In this document: piece by piece, positions 27,583 to 36,958 of the stretch
Layout of the letters: every line of letters begins with the position of its first letter
Position numbering within the stretch: position 1 is the first letter of the stretch
DNA from: Aestuariivivens sediminis
GTDB lineage: Bacteria; Bacteroidota; Bacteroidia; Flavobacteriales; Flavobacteriaceae
Direction of reading: 5' to 3'
Assembly (NCBI RefSeq): GCF_022662105.1
Contig: NZ_JAKMCP010000003.1
Coordinates: 558,001 to 622,000 of the forward strand
DNA length: 64,000 bases
Position numbers and translations under genes: made by a program
The notes under the pieces: model-generated
The model's database searches: none
Seen by the model: only the letters and a program-made list of their open reading frames with translations
Told to the model about the DNA's origin: nothing

Positions 27583-28515
27583 ATGCACGTATTAAAATTC
27601 GATTGGAACCCCATTACCGGGATAGACATTGTTGGCAACTTCAAACTCCATTTCTATAGCCTTATGTGGGTAATCGCTTTTATTGTGGGTTGGTACATAA
27701 TGAAGCGCATTTTTACTAAAGAAAAAGTGTCACTAGAATATCTGGATCCACTTTTTATTTATACAGTACTCGCTACCATGATTGGTGCCCGCTTGGGTCA
27801 TGTCCTTTTTTATCAATCAGAATTAATAACCCAAGATTTTTTCAGCATATTTCTGCCCTTTAAATTTAAAGGAGGCTTCCAGTTTACCGGTTTTCAAGGT
27901 TTGGCAAGTCACGGTGCGGCAATAGGGATTATTATAGGCATGTATTTATATCGAAAAAAATACCGATACAAATCGCTACTCTGGGTTTTGGACCGAGTTG
28001 TAATTTCAGTTGCATCCGGGGCCGTTTTCATAAGGATAGGAAACTTCATAAATTCAGAAATTATTGGAAAAACATCGGGTGATTTCCCTCTTGGAGTTCG
28101 TTTTGTCCAGGATTACTATAGTAAATATGAAATTGTAAGGGAAACGGGTATAAAGAATGTACAGAAAGCCTATAACGCTGTGATTGATAACCCTCAATTT
28201 TCTGAATTATTAGAAGTCGTACCGTATCGTCATCCAGCTCAGTTGTACGAGTCGTTTTGTTATATTTTTGTCTTTTTAATACTGTGGTATGTATACTCTA
28301 AAACGTCTAAAAAGGATCAAGGTGGATTCCTATTTGGATTGTTTTTAGTACTGCTTTGGACGATACGCTTTTTTATAGAATTTGTAAAGGAACCTCAAGG
28401 AGAAGAATACATTAACTGGTTGGGCTTGCAAACGGGTCAATGGCTAAGTGTTCCTTTTATTGGGATTGGTCTATACTTTATGTTTGTTTATAAAACAAAA
28501 TCCAAAGTGGGCTAA
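27583..28515 (+). CDS. lgt: Prolipoprotein diacylglyceryl transferase
   Basis: The 310-residue protein has about seven transmembrane helices and the Lgt motifs: GARLGHVLFY, GLASHGAAIGI (essential His region), RIGNFINSEIIG (Lgt signature) and YRHPAQLYES. It attaches diacylglycerol to the lipobox cysteine of prolipoproteins. The surrounding operon encodes several lipoproteins, its own substrates. Confidence 0.95.
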   Translation: MHVLKFDWNPITGIDIVGNFKLHFYSLMWVIAFIVGWYIMKRIFTKEKVSLEYLDPLFIYTVLATMIGARLGHVLFYQSELITQDFFSIFLPFKFKGGFQFTGFQGLASHGAAIGIIIGMYLYRKKYRYKSLLWVLDRVVISVASGAVFIRIGNFINSEIIGKTSGDFPLGVRFVQDYYSKYEIVRETGIKNVQKAYNAVIDNPQFSELLEVVPYRHPAQLYESFCYIFVFLILWYVYSKTSKKDQGGFLFGLFLVLLWTIRFFIEFVKEPQGEEYINWLGLQTGQWLSVPFIGIGLYFMFVYKTKSKVG

Positions 28516-28516
28516 A

Positions 28517-28993
28517 ATGTGGTTTAGACGAATTGCTTTTTTATTTCTGTGTTGTAGTTTCATTATTGCTTCCTGCAAGAATGAAAAAAGAGTCATCAAA
28601 CAAACTGAAATCACATTTAATAAAGAAGGGGAACTAACCATAATTAAATCTGATTCTTCCTTAGTTGTACTGGACATTGAGATTGCAGATACTGAATTTG
28701 ACACCCAAACGGGATTGATGTATCGAAATAGCATGGAGGATTCCCAAGGGATGCTCTTTATTTTTAAGGATGAAGCCCCTCGTTCATTTTATATGAAAAA
28801 TACGCATATCCCCCTGGATATCGTATTTATATCGGAAAATAATAAGATTGTTAGCTTTCAAAAAAATGCCAAACCATTTGACGAATCCTCTATCCCATCA
28901 CATGCTCCTGCAAAATATGTTTTAGAAATTAATGCGGGCCTGGTTGATAAATGGGATTTAAAAATTGGTAATACCATTAATTACACGCAGTAA
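28517..28993 (+). CDS. DUF192 family lipoprotein
   Basis: The 158-residue protein has a signal peptide ending IIASCKNE (lipobox Cys near residue 19). The DUF192 core follows: EFDTQTGLMYRNSMEDSQGMLFIFKDEAPRSFYMKNTHIPLDIVFI and KYVLEINAGLVDKWDLKIGN. Function of the family is unknown. It starts one base after the lgt stop codon. Farther upstream ATGs lie inside lgt and would destroy the signal peptide. Confidence 0.92.
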   Translation: MWFRRIAFLFLCCSFIIASCKNEKRVIKQTEITFNKEGELTIIKSDSSLVVLDIEIADTEFDTQTGLMYRNSMEDSQGMLFIFKDEAPRSFYMKNTHIPLDIVFISENNKIVSFQKNAKPFDESSIPSHAPAKYVLEINAGLVDKWDLKIGNTINYTQ

Positions 28994-29005
28994 AGGAAGA
29001 CTCTT

Positions 29006-30439
29006 ATGATAAGACTTGTTGTACTATACATGTTTCTTATGTCCATAATTGGTTATGCACAGGACAAAAAGTATAATGTTTTGTTTCTTATTTCTGATGA
29101 CTTATCGGCAACGGCTGTTTCCGCTTATGACAATAAGGTCTGTCATACCCCCAATATAGATCAATTGGCTTCTGAAGGCATTCTTTATACTAAAGCTTAC
29201 AGCCAATTTCCCGTTTGCGGTCCTTCAAGGGCGTCCTTCATGTCCGGATACTACCCCAGTGCCACAAAAACTTATGGGTATGTCAGTGGGCGCAAAAATA
29301 TTGGTCCTCAACGCCAAACTTGGTCCCAATTATTTAAGGATAATGGCTATTATACGGCTAGGGTGAGTAAAATATTCCATATGGGAGTTCCTATAGACAT
29401 AGAAACAGGGTCTAATGGTCAGGATGATCAGGCTTCCTGGACGGAACGTTATAATAGTCAAGGTCCCGAGTGGAAAGCCATCGGTGAAGCCGAATTGGTT
29501 CAAAACAACCCTAATGGAACGATAGATCGTAAAGGGGGTAATGTTATGACTATTGTAAAAGCTGATGGAGGGGAACACATTCATTCTGACGGTAAAACCG
29601 CGATAAAAGCTATAGAACTCATTAAAACCCATAAAAATGAACCATTCTTTCTAGCTGTGGGTTTTGTGAGGCCACATGTCCCCTTCGTGGCCCCAAAGTC
29701 TTATTTTAAACCTTACCCTTATGAAAACATAACTTTGCCAAAAAAAATAGAAAATGATTGGGACGATATTCCTGAACGCGGTATAAATTATGTGACAAGC
29801 GTAAACGGTGAAATGTCATTAGAACAACAAAAAAAAGCTGTTGCGGCTTATTATGCGAGCGTATCCTACATGGATTCTCAGGTTGGTAAGGTATTACAAG
29901 CACTTAAAGCTGAAGGATTAGAGGATAATACCATAATTGTGTTTACATCCGATCACGGGTTTCATTTGGGTGAACATGACTTTTGGATGAAGGTAAGTCT
30001 TCATGAGGAATCCGTGCGTGTACCCTTAATTATAAAAGTTCCGGGTAGTCCTCCAAAAATATGCCATTCATTTGTTGAGTTAATAGACCTTTACCCCACC
30101 ATTTCTGAATTGGCTGGACTAGACTATTCGAAACACCTACAAGGTAAAAGTTTGGTTAAAACCCTTAAAAATCCTGAACACCAAGTTAGAAATATGGCCT
30201 TTAGTGTGAGTCAGGGAGGACAATCATTTTTATTGAGAAGCAACAAATGGGCCTATATTCAATACAACGAAGACGCCTCGGCGGGCATAGAATTATTTGA
30301 CATGCAAAGCGATCCTAAACAGTATACCAATTTAGCCAATGACAAAAAATATGGTAAAACGGTTACCTATTTTAAAAGGCAACTTAAAAAGAAATTAAAA
30401 CTGGTTAGAACCAATGATTTAGGAATTCAATATGATTAA
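29006..30439 (+). CDS. Exported S1-type sulfatase, iduronate-2-sulfatase-like
   Basis: The 477-residue protein has a signal peptide (residues 1-18, ending GYAQ), the metal-binding LLISDDLSA, and the sulfatase signature CGPSRASFMSG with the formylglycine-forming Cys at about residue 71 (CxPSR type). Later blocks are FVRPHVPFVAPKSYF and TSDHGFHLGEHDFWMK with the DHG metal ligands. The layout is that of iduronate-2-sulfatase-like enzymes of the S1 family, which desulfate glycans. No other polysaccharide-utilisation gene is nearby; it sits 12 bases after the DUF192 gene. Confidence 0.92.
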   Translation: MIRLVVLYMFLMSIIGYAQDKKYNVLFLISDDLSATAVSAYDNKVCHTPNIDQLASEGILYTKAYSQFPVCGPSRASFMSGYYPSATKTYGYVSGRKNIGPQRQTWSQLFKDNGYYTARVSKIFHMGVPIDIETGSNGQDDQASWTERYNSQGPEWKAIGEAELVQNNPNGTIDRKGGNVMTIVKADGGEHIHSDGKTAIKAIELIKTHKNEPFFLAVGFVRPHVPFVAPKSYFKPYPYENITLPKKIENDWDDIPERGINYVTSVNGEMSLEQQKKAVAAYYASVSYMDSQVGKVLQALKAEGLEDNTIIVFTSDHGFHLGEHDFWMKVSLHEESVRVPLIIKVPGSPPKICHSFVELIDLYPTISELAGLDYSKHLQGKSLVKTLKNPEHQVRNMAFSVSQGGQSFLLRSNKWAYIQYNEDASAGIELFDMQSDPKQYTNLANDKKYGKTVTYFKRQLKKKLKLVRTNDLGIQYD

Positions 30440-30616
30440 ATTTGCTTATTTTTAAATCGATTAACGACGTTCCTCTATCCCCCAAAGGATTGAACGTTTC
30501 GTATATTATGAATCCTAACTTTAACATAACAGAAAGACTTCTATCCTAAATTCCAGCTCCCTTTTTTAGCACTTGGAATGGATAAGGGGAAAACCCATTA
30601 ATTGTTTGTTTACTAT

Positions 30617-30649
30617 AAAAAAAAGCCTACCAGCTAGATGCTAATAGGC
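30617..30649 (-). terminator. Intrinsic terminator of secDF
   Basis: Read on the minus strand, GCCTATTAGC pairs with GCTGGTAGGC around a 5-base loop (30649-30625), with two G-U pairs, followed by eight Ts. The G-U pairs would be A-C mismatches on the plus strand, so direction is clear. It starts 25 bases after the secDF stop codon. Confidence 0.88.
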
Positions 30650-30673
30650 CTTTAGAAAAGAAAAAAATTTGAG

Positions 30674-33670
30674 TTAGTTATTTTTCTTCTTTTTATCATC
30701 CAATTTTTGCACCGAATCGAACATTATGGGTGTGGCAATAAACAATGATGAATATGTACCAACAATAACACCGATTATAAGAGCGAACATAAACCCTCTA
30801 ATTGAATCACCACCAAATATAAATATAGCCAAAAGCACTACCAAAGTCGTCAACGAAGTGTTTAAGGTCCTACTCAGAGTGCTGCTTAAAGAAACGTTAA
30901 CCACACGGTTAAATTCCCAACTGGTATGCTCATTAAAGTATTCCCTAATCCTGTCAAAAACCACCACAGTATCGTTAAGTGAATACCCAATTACAGTTAA
31001 TATGGCGGCAATAAAGGCCTGATCAATTTCCATGCTAAAGGGCATGAACTTATAAGTTAATGAGAATATCCCTAATACAATTAGCACATCGTGAAACACT
31101 GCTGCAACTGCTCCCAACGAATATTGCCATCTTTTAAAACGCATTAAAATATAAAGGAACACCACGATAAGAGAACCTAAAATCGCCCAAAATGAAGCCT
31201 GTTTGATGTCATCCGCTATAGTAGGACTCACCTTAAAAGATTCCAACAAGCCAACTTGCTTATTCTCATCATTTAAATCGATAAACTCTTCATACGTCTG
31301 TCCTGACAATTGTGGTTGTAAGGTATTATAGAGCATTTCCCTAATTTCCTCATCAACCTCCGTGCTTGCTTCATTTACTTTGTACTTCGTAGTAATTTTC
31401 AATTGATTGGCACTACCAAAAGTCTTCGCATCTGCACTGCCAAAAACATCAGCTAAGCCTGCAGAAATTTCAGTGGCGTTTACATCATGTTCAAAACGCA
31501 CCTGATAGGTTCTTCCTCCAACAAAATCGACACCTTGATTCAAACCTACGGTAAATAAGGACCCCAAACCAACAACTATCATGGCACCGGATATTACATA
31601 AGCAACTTTACGCTTTTGCAGGAATTCTATACTAATATTTCTGAATAGATTTTTAGTAATTTTTGTTGAAAAGTCTAATTTACCACCTTTATTCACATAC
31701 CAATCGACTAACAATCGCGTAATAAAAATAGCCGTAAACAAGGATGTACCAATACCAATCAGCAAGGTTGTGGCAAACCCTTTAATGGGTCCTGTTCCAA
31801 ATATAAATAATATTAATGCGGTTAAGCCCGTTGTAATGTTAGCATCCAAGATGGAGGATAATGCATTACTAAATCCATCCTGAATGGCTTCTTTCTGTCC
31901 TTTCCCTTTTGCTATTTCTTCACGAATCCGTTCGAAAATAAGGACGTTGGCATCAACGGACATACCAATGGTTAATACAATACCGGCAATACCGGGTAAG
32001 GTTAATACAGCTCCTAGTCCAGAAAGAATTCCAAAAATCAAAAGGATATTCAATAGCATTGCAATATCTGCAAAGCCTCCGGATTTACCGTAGTACAGGA
32101 TCATCCACAATAATACCAATATCAATGCAATCATAAAGGACATGGTACCGCTCTCAATGGCTTCCTGACCTAAAGAAGGTCCAACAACTTCACTGGATAT
32201 AATATCTGCCGACGCGGGTAATTTACCTGCACGTAATACATTGGCTAAATCTTCAGCTTCATTTAATGTAAAACTACCAGAAATGGATGAGTTGCCACCG
32301 GCAATTGGTCCAGAGGTAACTCCCGGTGCAGAATAAACAATATCATCGAGAACAATAGCAATCTGGCTACCTTGTGAAAAAGCCTCGCCAGTCATTTGCT
32401 CCCAAATCTTGGCTCCTTTCGAATTCATTTGCATGGAAACTTCAGGTTTTCCTGTTGGACCAAAATTTACACGAGCATCGGTTACAACCGCCCCACTAAG
32501 TTGAGGAATATTATCTCTGTTACCTTCTAAGGCGTATAAGTCAACAATTTCACTATTACTTTCTGGTTTACCAAAAACAAACTTTGCATAACGTTGCTCA
32601 ACCGGCAACAATGCCCTGATTTCCGGTTTGTTTAAGTATTCTAAAACCGTTTCCTTATCCTTAAGTTCAAATCTTGCAATTATGGGTCCTCCCTGATACC
32701 CCGGACCTCTTATTAAATCCAATAGCGGATTGACCGTAGCTACAGTAGTTGAATCTGTCTCAGCTTCACCCAAGAGGTCATCAATTGCGGAATCTTGGGC
32801 ATTTTCTTGGTCTTGTGGTTCAGTATCGGCAACTTCTTGAGAATCTTCTACATCGACCAATTCTTTTAAAGTCTCATTAGCTTGAGATAAAAACCCGAAA
32901 AATTGTTCACCCTTATAAGCATCCCAGAATTCTAATTGGGCTGTACTTTGCAATAAACTTGTTGCACGTTCTACATCTTTTACACCAGGTAATTCTACTA
33001 AAATACGTCCTGAAGTTCCCAATCGCTGGATATTCGGAGAGGTTACCCCAAATTCATCTATACGTTTACGTAAAACCTCAAAAGCAGAAACGATGGATTC
33101 ATCAATTTTGGTTCCAATAATATTCTGAACTTCCTCATCAGACATATTACCATCTATTTCACCATCTAGTGCCTTAGTGTAAAATATATCCGGAGATGCC
33201 AATTTGGTATCCCCTTTTATTGCATCAAAAGCAATGAAAAAATCCTCTAAATAGGTATTCTGACTGTTTTTTTGAAGCTCGGTAGCATCTTCTAATGCCT
33301 TATTGAACACCGGATCTTTGGTGTTATTTGCTAAGCCCTTCAAGATATCTTTTACCGAAACTTGAAGAATAACGTTAATCCCACCTTTTAAATCCAACCC
33401 AAGGTTCATGGCCTTTTCCTTCACCTCATTATAAGTGAATTTGGCTATCCCTATATTAAATACGGTATCCGTTGCAATAGACTCCAAATAATCGGCTTCT
33501 TCTTGACTTCGCTTAGCCCGGTAATCATCTTCGGTATCAGGAATTTTATTAATGGCCAACTCCTGAGCTTCCTCTTCTATTTGATTGGCCTTAAATGTAA
33601 ATGATAATTGATAAATACTTACCAATCCAAATAACAGCGCAAATAGTTTTACTAATCCTTTATTTTGCAT
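30674..33670 (-). CDS. secDF: Protein translocase subunit SecDF (fused)
   Basis: The 998-residue protein joins SecD and SecF. The SecD half has an N-terminal helix, the LGLDLKGGINVILQVSV motif, a large P1 domain (EVLRKRIDEFGVTSPNIQRLG) with an acidic low-complexity insertion near residues 275-310, and the RND helices with VDANVLIFERIREE. The SecF half starts near residue 685 with VDFVGGRTYQVRF and has SLNDTVVVFDRIRE. It uses proton motive force to pull proteins through SecYEG. A 238-base gap upstream holds no gene or clear promoter box. Confidence 0.97.
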   Translation of the reverse strand: MQNKGLVKLFALLFGLVSIYQLSFTFKANQIEEEAQELAINKIPDTEDDYRAKRSQEEADYLESIATDTVFNIGIAKFTYNEVKEKAMNLGLDLKGGINVILQVSVKDILKGLANNTKDPVFNKALEDATELQKNSQNTYLEDFFIAFDAIKGDTKLASPDIFYTKALDGEIDGNMSDEEVQNIIGTKIDESIVSAFEVLRKRIDEFGVTSPNIQRLGTSGRILVELPGVKDVERATSLLQSTAQLEFWDAYKGEQFFGFLSQANETLKELVDVEDSQEVADTEPQDQENAQDSAIDDLLGEAETDSTTVATVNPLLDLIRGPGYQGGPIIARFELKDKETVLEYLNKPEIRALLPVEQRYAKFVFGKPESNSEIVDLYALEGNRDNIPQLSGAVVTDARVNFGPTGKPEVSMQMNSKGAKIWEQMTGEAFSQGSQIAIVLDDIVYSAPGVTSGPIAGGNSSISGSFTLNEAEDLANVLRAGKLPASADIISSEVVGPSLGQEAIESGTMSFMIALILVLLWMILYYGKSGGFADIAMLLNILLIFGILSGLGAVLTLPGIAGIVLTIGMSVDANVLIFERIREEIAKGKGQKEAIQDGFSNALSSILDANITTGLTALILFIFGTGPIKGFATTLLIGIGTSLFTAIFITRLLVDWYVNKGGKLDFSTKITKNLFRNISIEFLQKRKVAYVISGAMIVVGLGSLFTVGLNQGVDFVGGRTYQVRFEHDVNATEISAGLADVFGSADAKTFGSANQLKITTKYKVNEASTEVDEEIREMLYNTLQPQLSGQTYEEFIDLNDENKQVGLLESFKVSPTIADDIKQASFWAILGSLIVVFLYILMRFKRWQYSLGAVAAVFHDVLIVLGIFSLTYKFMPFSMEIDQAFIAAILTVIGYSLNDTVVVFDRIREYFNEHTSWEFNRVVNVSLSSTLSRTLNTSLTTLVVLLAIFIFGGDSIRGFMFALIIGVIVGTYSSLFIATPIMFDSVQKLDDKKKKNN

Positions 33671-33908
33671 TTTTTATTATTTTTAATTTCGTATAATTTG
33701 AAAATTTACGGCATAATTAAATTTACCGCTTGAAAATTAAGTATGTTATGATTTTTTTTTGATGAAAGTTAATTAAACATGAGTCCATTTGAAATTTGTT
33801 TCATCTCATGAAATTCTTAAATGATTTTTCGCTTAAATAATTTTTAATCACCCGCGAGAGTTGTAAACAAATAAAATTGAATAAACTTTAAACCCTTTAT
33901 GATTCTGA

Positions 33909-34526
33909 TCAGCAAAAAGGACCAGCTCTCACTTCCGGAATAATGTGTAAAGGGTCTTGTATTTCAAGTACAAGTTGTTGATATCGTTTATGGTTAACAC
34001 GACAATCTTCCGCATTACATGGTTTCCAATAATTGCAGAAGTTATAAAAATCCGGACAATTATAGCGATCTCCTTTATAATTGACTGTCAGGACTGATTT
34101 TCCACTAAAATCGGATGCTGAACCATCATCATTATGTATTTCGTATATATCAAGATTACAGCTAACTTTATGGTCTTCTGAAGGTACATGAGACCCTTTT
34201 TGCTCTGATCCGTTCGTAGAATATTCAAATACGAAGGCATTGTTCTTGGAAAGCGCATTTTTTACTTTTGTGACATTAATGGCGCTATGATAACTTATCC
34301 TTAACTTTCCTTGCCGGCCTTCCTTAACTTGAATGTTTTTCGCACCTAAACTCTGCAATTGGTCCTTTACCAGGGCAATGGTACTTTGAGTATCGTTCGG
34401 GGTTATTTCAGAATCTGTGAATTCAAGCACAATTTCTTGATTAGGCAAGATAGATTGCTGCTGAACAACAACACCTAAAAAAGTAAGAAATACTATTAAT
34501 GCTCCTACGTACTTTCTAAAATTCAT
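33909..34526 (-). CDS. Cys-rich membrane-anchored protein with SecD P1-like region, unknown function
   Basis: The 205-residue protein has an N-terminal hydrophobic segment (YVGALIVFLTFLGVVV) and no known enzyme motif. Residues about 40-100 (IALVKDQLQSLGAKNIQVKEG then LRISYHSAINVTKVKNAL and AFVFEY) follow the same pattern as the SecD P1 stretch next door (VLRKRIDEFGVTSPNIQRLG, RILVELPGVKDVERATSLL, LEFWDAY). The C-terminal half holds about seven Cys, as in NCPDFYNFCNYW and PCNAEDC, suggesting disulfides outside the cytosol. It lies between mdh and secDF. A role in export is only a guess. Confidence 0.75.
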   Translation of the reverse strand: MNFRKYVGALIVFLTFLGVVVQQQSILPNQEIVLEFTDSEITPNDTQSTIALVKDQLQSLGAKNIQVKEGRQGKLRISYHSAINVTKVKNALSKNNAFVFEYSTNGSEQKGSHVPSEDHKVSCNLDIYEIHNDDGSASDFSGKSVLTVNYKGDRYNCPDFYNFCNYWKPCNAEDCRVNHKRYQQLVLEIQDPLHIIPEVRAGPFC

Positions 34527-34530
34527 GCGC

Positions 34531-34538
34531 CAAATATA
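34531..34538 (-). promoter_or_regulatory. -7 box almost abutting the ATG (possible leaderless transcript)
   Basis: Minus-strand TATATTTG, an exact TAnnTTTG match, is followed by only GCGC before the ATG at 34526. If used, transcription would begin at or just after the start codon. Confidence 0.45.
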
Positions 34539-34544
34539 TAAAAA

Positions 34545-34570
34545 TAAAGACTGTATTGCTACAGTCTTTA
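34545..34570 (-). terminator. Intrinsic terminator of mdh
   Basis: TAAAGACTGTA and TACAGTCTTTA form a perfect 11-bp stem with a 4-base loop, 29 bases after the mdh stop codon on the minus strand, followed by TTTTTATA. Confidence 0.85.
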
Positions 34571-34598
34571 CATAAATATGATTTATGGCTACCCATCC

Positions 34599-35525
34599 TT
34601 AAAATTCAAGTAATCCATTTGTTTTCCGCACACCTTCGGCACTGGCCTTCATGTGTTCTTTTTCGGCCTCGCTAATTGGGACATTTACAATGTCCTCAAT
34701 ACCGTTCTTACCCAAAATTACGGGTACACCAATGCAAATATCGTTCAACCCATATTCGCCCTCTAAAAAAGTTGAACAAGGAAACATTTTCTTTTGGTCA
34801 CAGGCGATTGCTTGCACAAGGCCACTTACCGCAGCTCCGGGAGCATACCACGCCGAAGTCCCTAAAAGTTTTGTAAGTGTAGCACCTCCAACTTTGGTGT
34901 CTTCCTTAACTTGATTTAACCGTTCTTCACTTAAAAATTCCGAAACCTTTACACTGTTTCTTGTGGCATGACTGGTTAGTGGTACCATACCGGTATCACT
35001 ATGACCTCCAATTACCATACCATCTACGTCACTTATTGGAGCCCCTAGAGCTTCAGCTAATCTGTATTTAAATCTTGCCGAATCTAAAGCTCCTCCCATA
35101 CCGATTATTCGGTGCTTGGGTAAATTCGTCGATTTATGAACCAAATAGGTCATGGTGTCCATCGGGTTACTCACCACTATTAGTATCGTATTAGGAGAAT
35201 GTTCTATTAAATTGGTTGCTACCGTTTTCACAATGCCAGCATTAATGCCAATCAATTCTTCACGGGTCATCCCAGGTTTACGGGGTATTCCTGAAGTAAT
35301 CACGCAAATATTACTATTCGCGGTTTTATTGTAATCGTTTGTTACTCCTGTAATTTTGGTGTCAAACCCATTTAAGGAGGCACATTGCATAAGATCCATG
35401 GCCTTACCTTCGGCATAGCCCTCTTTTATGTCCAACAATACAACTTCGGATGCGAAATTCTTAATAGCAATGTATTCAGCACAGCTTGCACCAACTGCTC
35501 CTGCTCCAACGACGGTAACTTTCAT
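34599..35525 (-). CDS. mdh: Malate dehydrogenase
   Basis: The 308-residue protein has the NAD-binding VVGAGAVGASCAEY at residues 4-17, ITSGIPRKPGMTREELI, VSNPMDTMTYL, and the active-site IGGHSDTGMVPL with the catalytic His. It is the LDH-like type of malate dehydrogenase usual in Bacteroidota (RKPGMTR loop), and interconverts malate and oxaloacetate. It is flanked by its own terminator and an upstream -7 box. Confidence 0.96.
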   Translation of the reverse strand: MKVTVVGAGAVGASCAEYIAIKNFASEVVLLDIKEGYAEGKAMDLMQCASLNGFDTKITGVTNDYNKTANSNICVITSGIPRKPGMTREELIGINAGIVKTVATNLIEHSPNTILIVVSNPMDTMTYLVHKSTNLPKHRIIGMGGALDSARFKYRLAEALGAPISDVDGMVIGGHSDTGMVPLTSHATRNSVKVSEFLSEERLNQVKEDTKVGGATLTKLLGTSAWYAPGAAVSGLVQAIACDQKKMFPCSTFLEGEYGLNDICIGVPVILGKNGIEDIVNVPISEAEKEHMKASAEGVRKTNGLLEF

Positions 35526-35633
35526 AATGTTATTTTTAAATTATTTTTTTATACGTTTTATTTTGGCAAAATTCTGGAAAACCAGTGGTTTAAAAAATGA
35601 TTTCTGTTGGTTTTTCTTAAATATTTTAAATAG

Positions 35634-35641
35634 CAAATGTA
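35634..35641 (-). promoter_or_regulatory. Possible -7 box of mdh
   Basis: Minus-strand TACATTTG matches TAnnTTTG exactly, about 110 bases before the mdh ATG, which would leave a long 5' UTR. No -33 element is clear. Confidence 0.35.
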
Positions 35642-35661
35642 AGAATAAATTGCACTTAAAT

Positions 35662-35696
35662 AAAAAAGCACAAGGATTAATTCCCGTGCTTTTTTA
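35662..35696 (-). terminator. Intrinsic terminator of the DUF6588 gene
   Basis: AAAAAAGCAC and GTGCTTTTTT arms flank an imperfect inner stem. The inner pairs are G-U pairs only when read on the minus strand, 23 bases after the DUF6588 stop codon, followed by a T tract. Confidence 0.8.
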
Positions 35697-35718
35697 AGGA
35701 TGTGTGATTAAACGTATT

Positions 35719-36750
35719 TTATCTAAATCCAAAATTTATCCCCACGGAAAAGGCATTAAAATCCGACAAGTGATATTCAGCATTAAGTCTAAAAAATCCC
35801 AATTTTAATTTGGTGCCTATGGTTCCACGCACATTTGAAACTTTACTGGACACTGTAAATGGATCTACAAGGGTTTCATTCAAAAGAGGTCCGCTAGAAA
35901 TAATATACGTCCCCAACAAATCGGATTCAGATTTTCCTTTAATGTAGCCTAAACCTCCATAAAAGTTAATCACCGGTAATTTGGTTGAAGCAATCAATTG
36001 GATTAACCAAGTATTGGTGTCCGACTCTAACCGTTGATTATCGCCGTCTATTCCAGAATCTTCAAGGTTATAGGTGCCATTTAAATGCGTGTAAGCCACT
36101 AATCCCGATATAGCAACAGGCAAGACCTTATCTGCGGGTAACCATTTGGTGAACTCCATTTGCAAACCCGCACCGTACATGCTTATGTCAACTTCATCCG
36201 TCTTAATTTCAGGCACAAAACGTGCTTTTATTTCAAACCCTTTACTCAATCCCAATGCCCCTTGTATAAAAGCGGTTGGCAATAAATTTGCTGTTGCATC
36301 TCCAATCCCGGAGGGCAAAGTAATAGTCTCTTGCTGCTGTCCTAAAATAGGGTCATCATAAGTAACAACAATATCTATATCTGAATCATTTTCACCTAAG
36401 GCAGAGGCTACCCTTTTTTCACTGGATTGGTCGGCGAATTCAACCGTAAAATCCTGACCGGGATCACTATTATAATCGGCAATATTCATTAAAAATGATT
36501 TATGCTCATTCTTAACCGATGCTGCATTTGCTATAATGGAAATTTCAAAACCGCCTAAAGGTTTAGCATCAGCTGTGTTAAACCAATTGGCATTCATACT
36601 ATGCATTAAACCGCTTGTACCCGACATTAAATAATCGTTAGCAAATTTTTCAGCATTATCAACTCCTGCCTCCAATAGACCATCGATATCTTGGGCGGAT
36701 GAGATTATTGTTGCTAAACATAGCAACATAAGTGAGGTTTTCCTTTTCAT
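35719..36750 (-). CDS. DUF6588 family outer-membrane-like protein
   Basis: The 343-residue protein has a signal peptide (KRKTSLMLLCLATIISSAQD) and the DUF6588 pattern: LLEAGVDNAEKFANDYLMSGTSGLMHSMNANWFNTA, LPTAFIQGALGLSKGFEIKARFVPEI and a final beta-strand ending SVGINFGFR. Alternating hydrophobic strands and the terminal aromatic residue suggest a beta barrel in the outer membrane. Function is unknown. The ATG at 36750 directly precedes the signal peptide, and two -7 boxes upstream support it. Confidence 0.87.
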   Translation of the reverse strand: MKRKTSLMLLCLATIISSAQDIDGLLEAGVDNAEKFANDYLMSGTSGLMHSMNANWFNTADAKPLGGFEISIIANAASVKNEHKSFLMNIADYNSDPGQDFTVEFADQSSEKRVASALGENDSDIDIVVTYDDPILGQQQETITLPSGIGDATANLLPTAFIQGALGLSKGFEIKARFVPEIKTDEVDISMYGAGLQMEFTKWLPADKVLPVAISGLVAYTHLNGTYNLEDSGIDGDNQRLESDTNTWLIQLIASTKLPVINFYGGLGYIKGKSESDLLGTYIISSGPLLNETLVDPFTVSSKVSNVRGTIGTKLKLGFFRLNAEYHLSDFNAFSVGINFGFR

Positions 36751-36779
36751 TTTTATGTTTTTAATAAATTTGAGACACA

Positions 36780-36787
36780 CAAAGCTA
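36780..36787 (-). promoter_or_regulatory. -7 promoter box of the DUF6588 gene
   Basis: Minus-strand TAGCTTTG, an exact TAnnTTTG match, lies 29 bases before the ATG. A second exact match, TATTTTTG, is at 36802-36809 on the same strand. Confidence 0.5.
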
Positions 36788-36958
36788 TAAAATATTTCAT
36801 ACAAAAATACTTTTAATCGTATATTTTTAACTTTTAATCGATTAATTGACTAATATTGTAGCATATTTAGGCCTTTAGTTGTTTATATTACATATTAAAC
36901 CACTATTTAAATTAAAACCTGTTATTGCGTTATTTTGTTAGTGAAAAAATAATATCAT

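Noticed and set aside
29006-30439. A polysaccharide-utilisation locus around the sulfatase
   Set aside because: No SusC/SusD pair, glycoside hydrolase or sulfatase-maturation gene is adjacent; neighbours are lgt, DUF192 and secDF.
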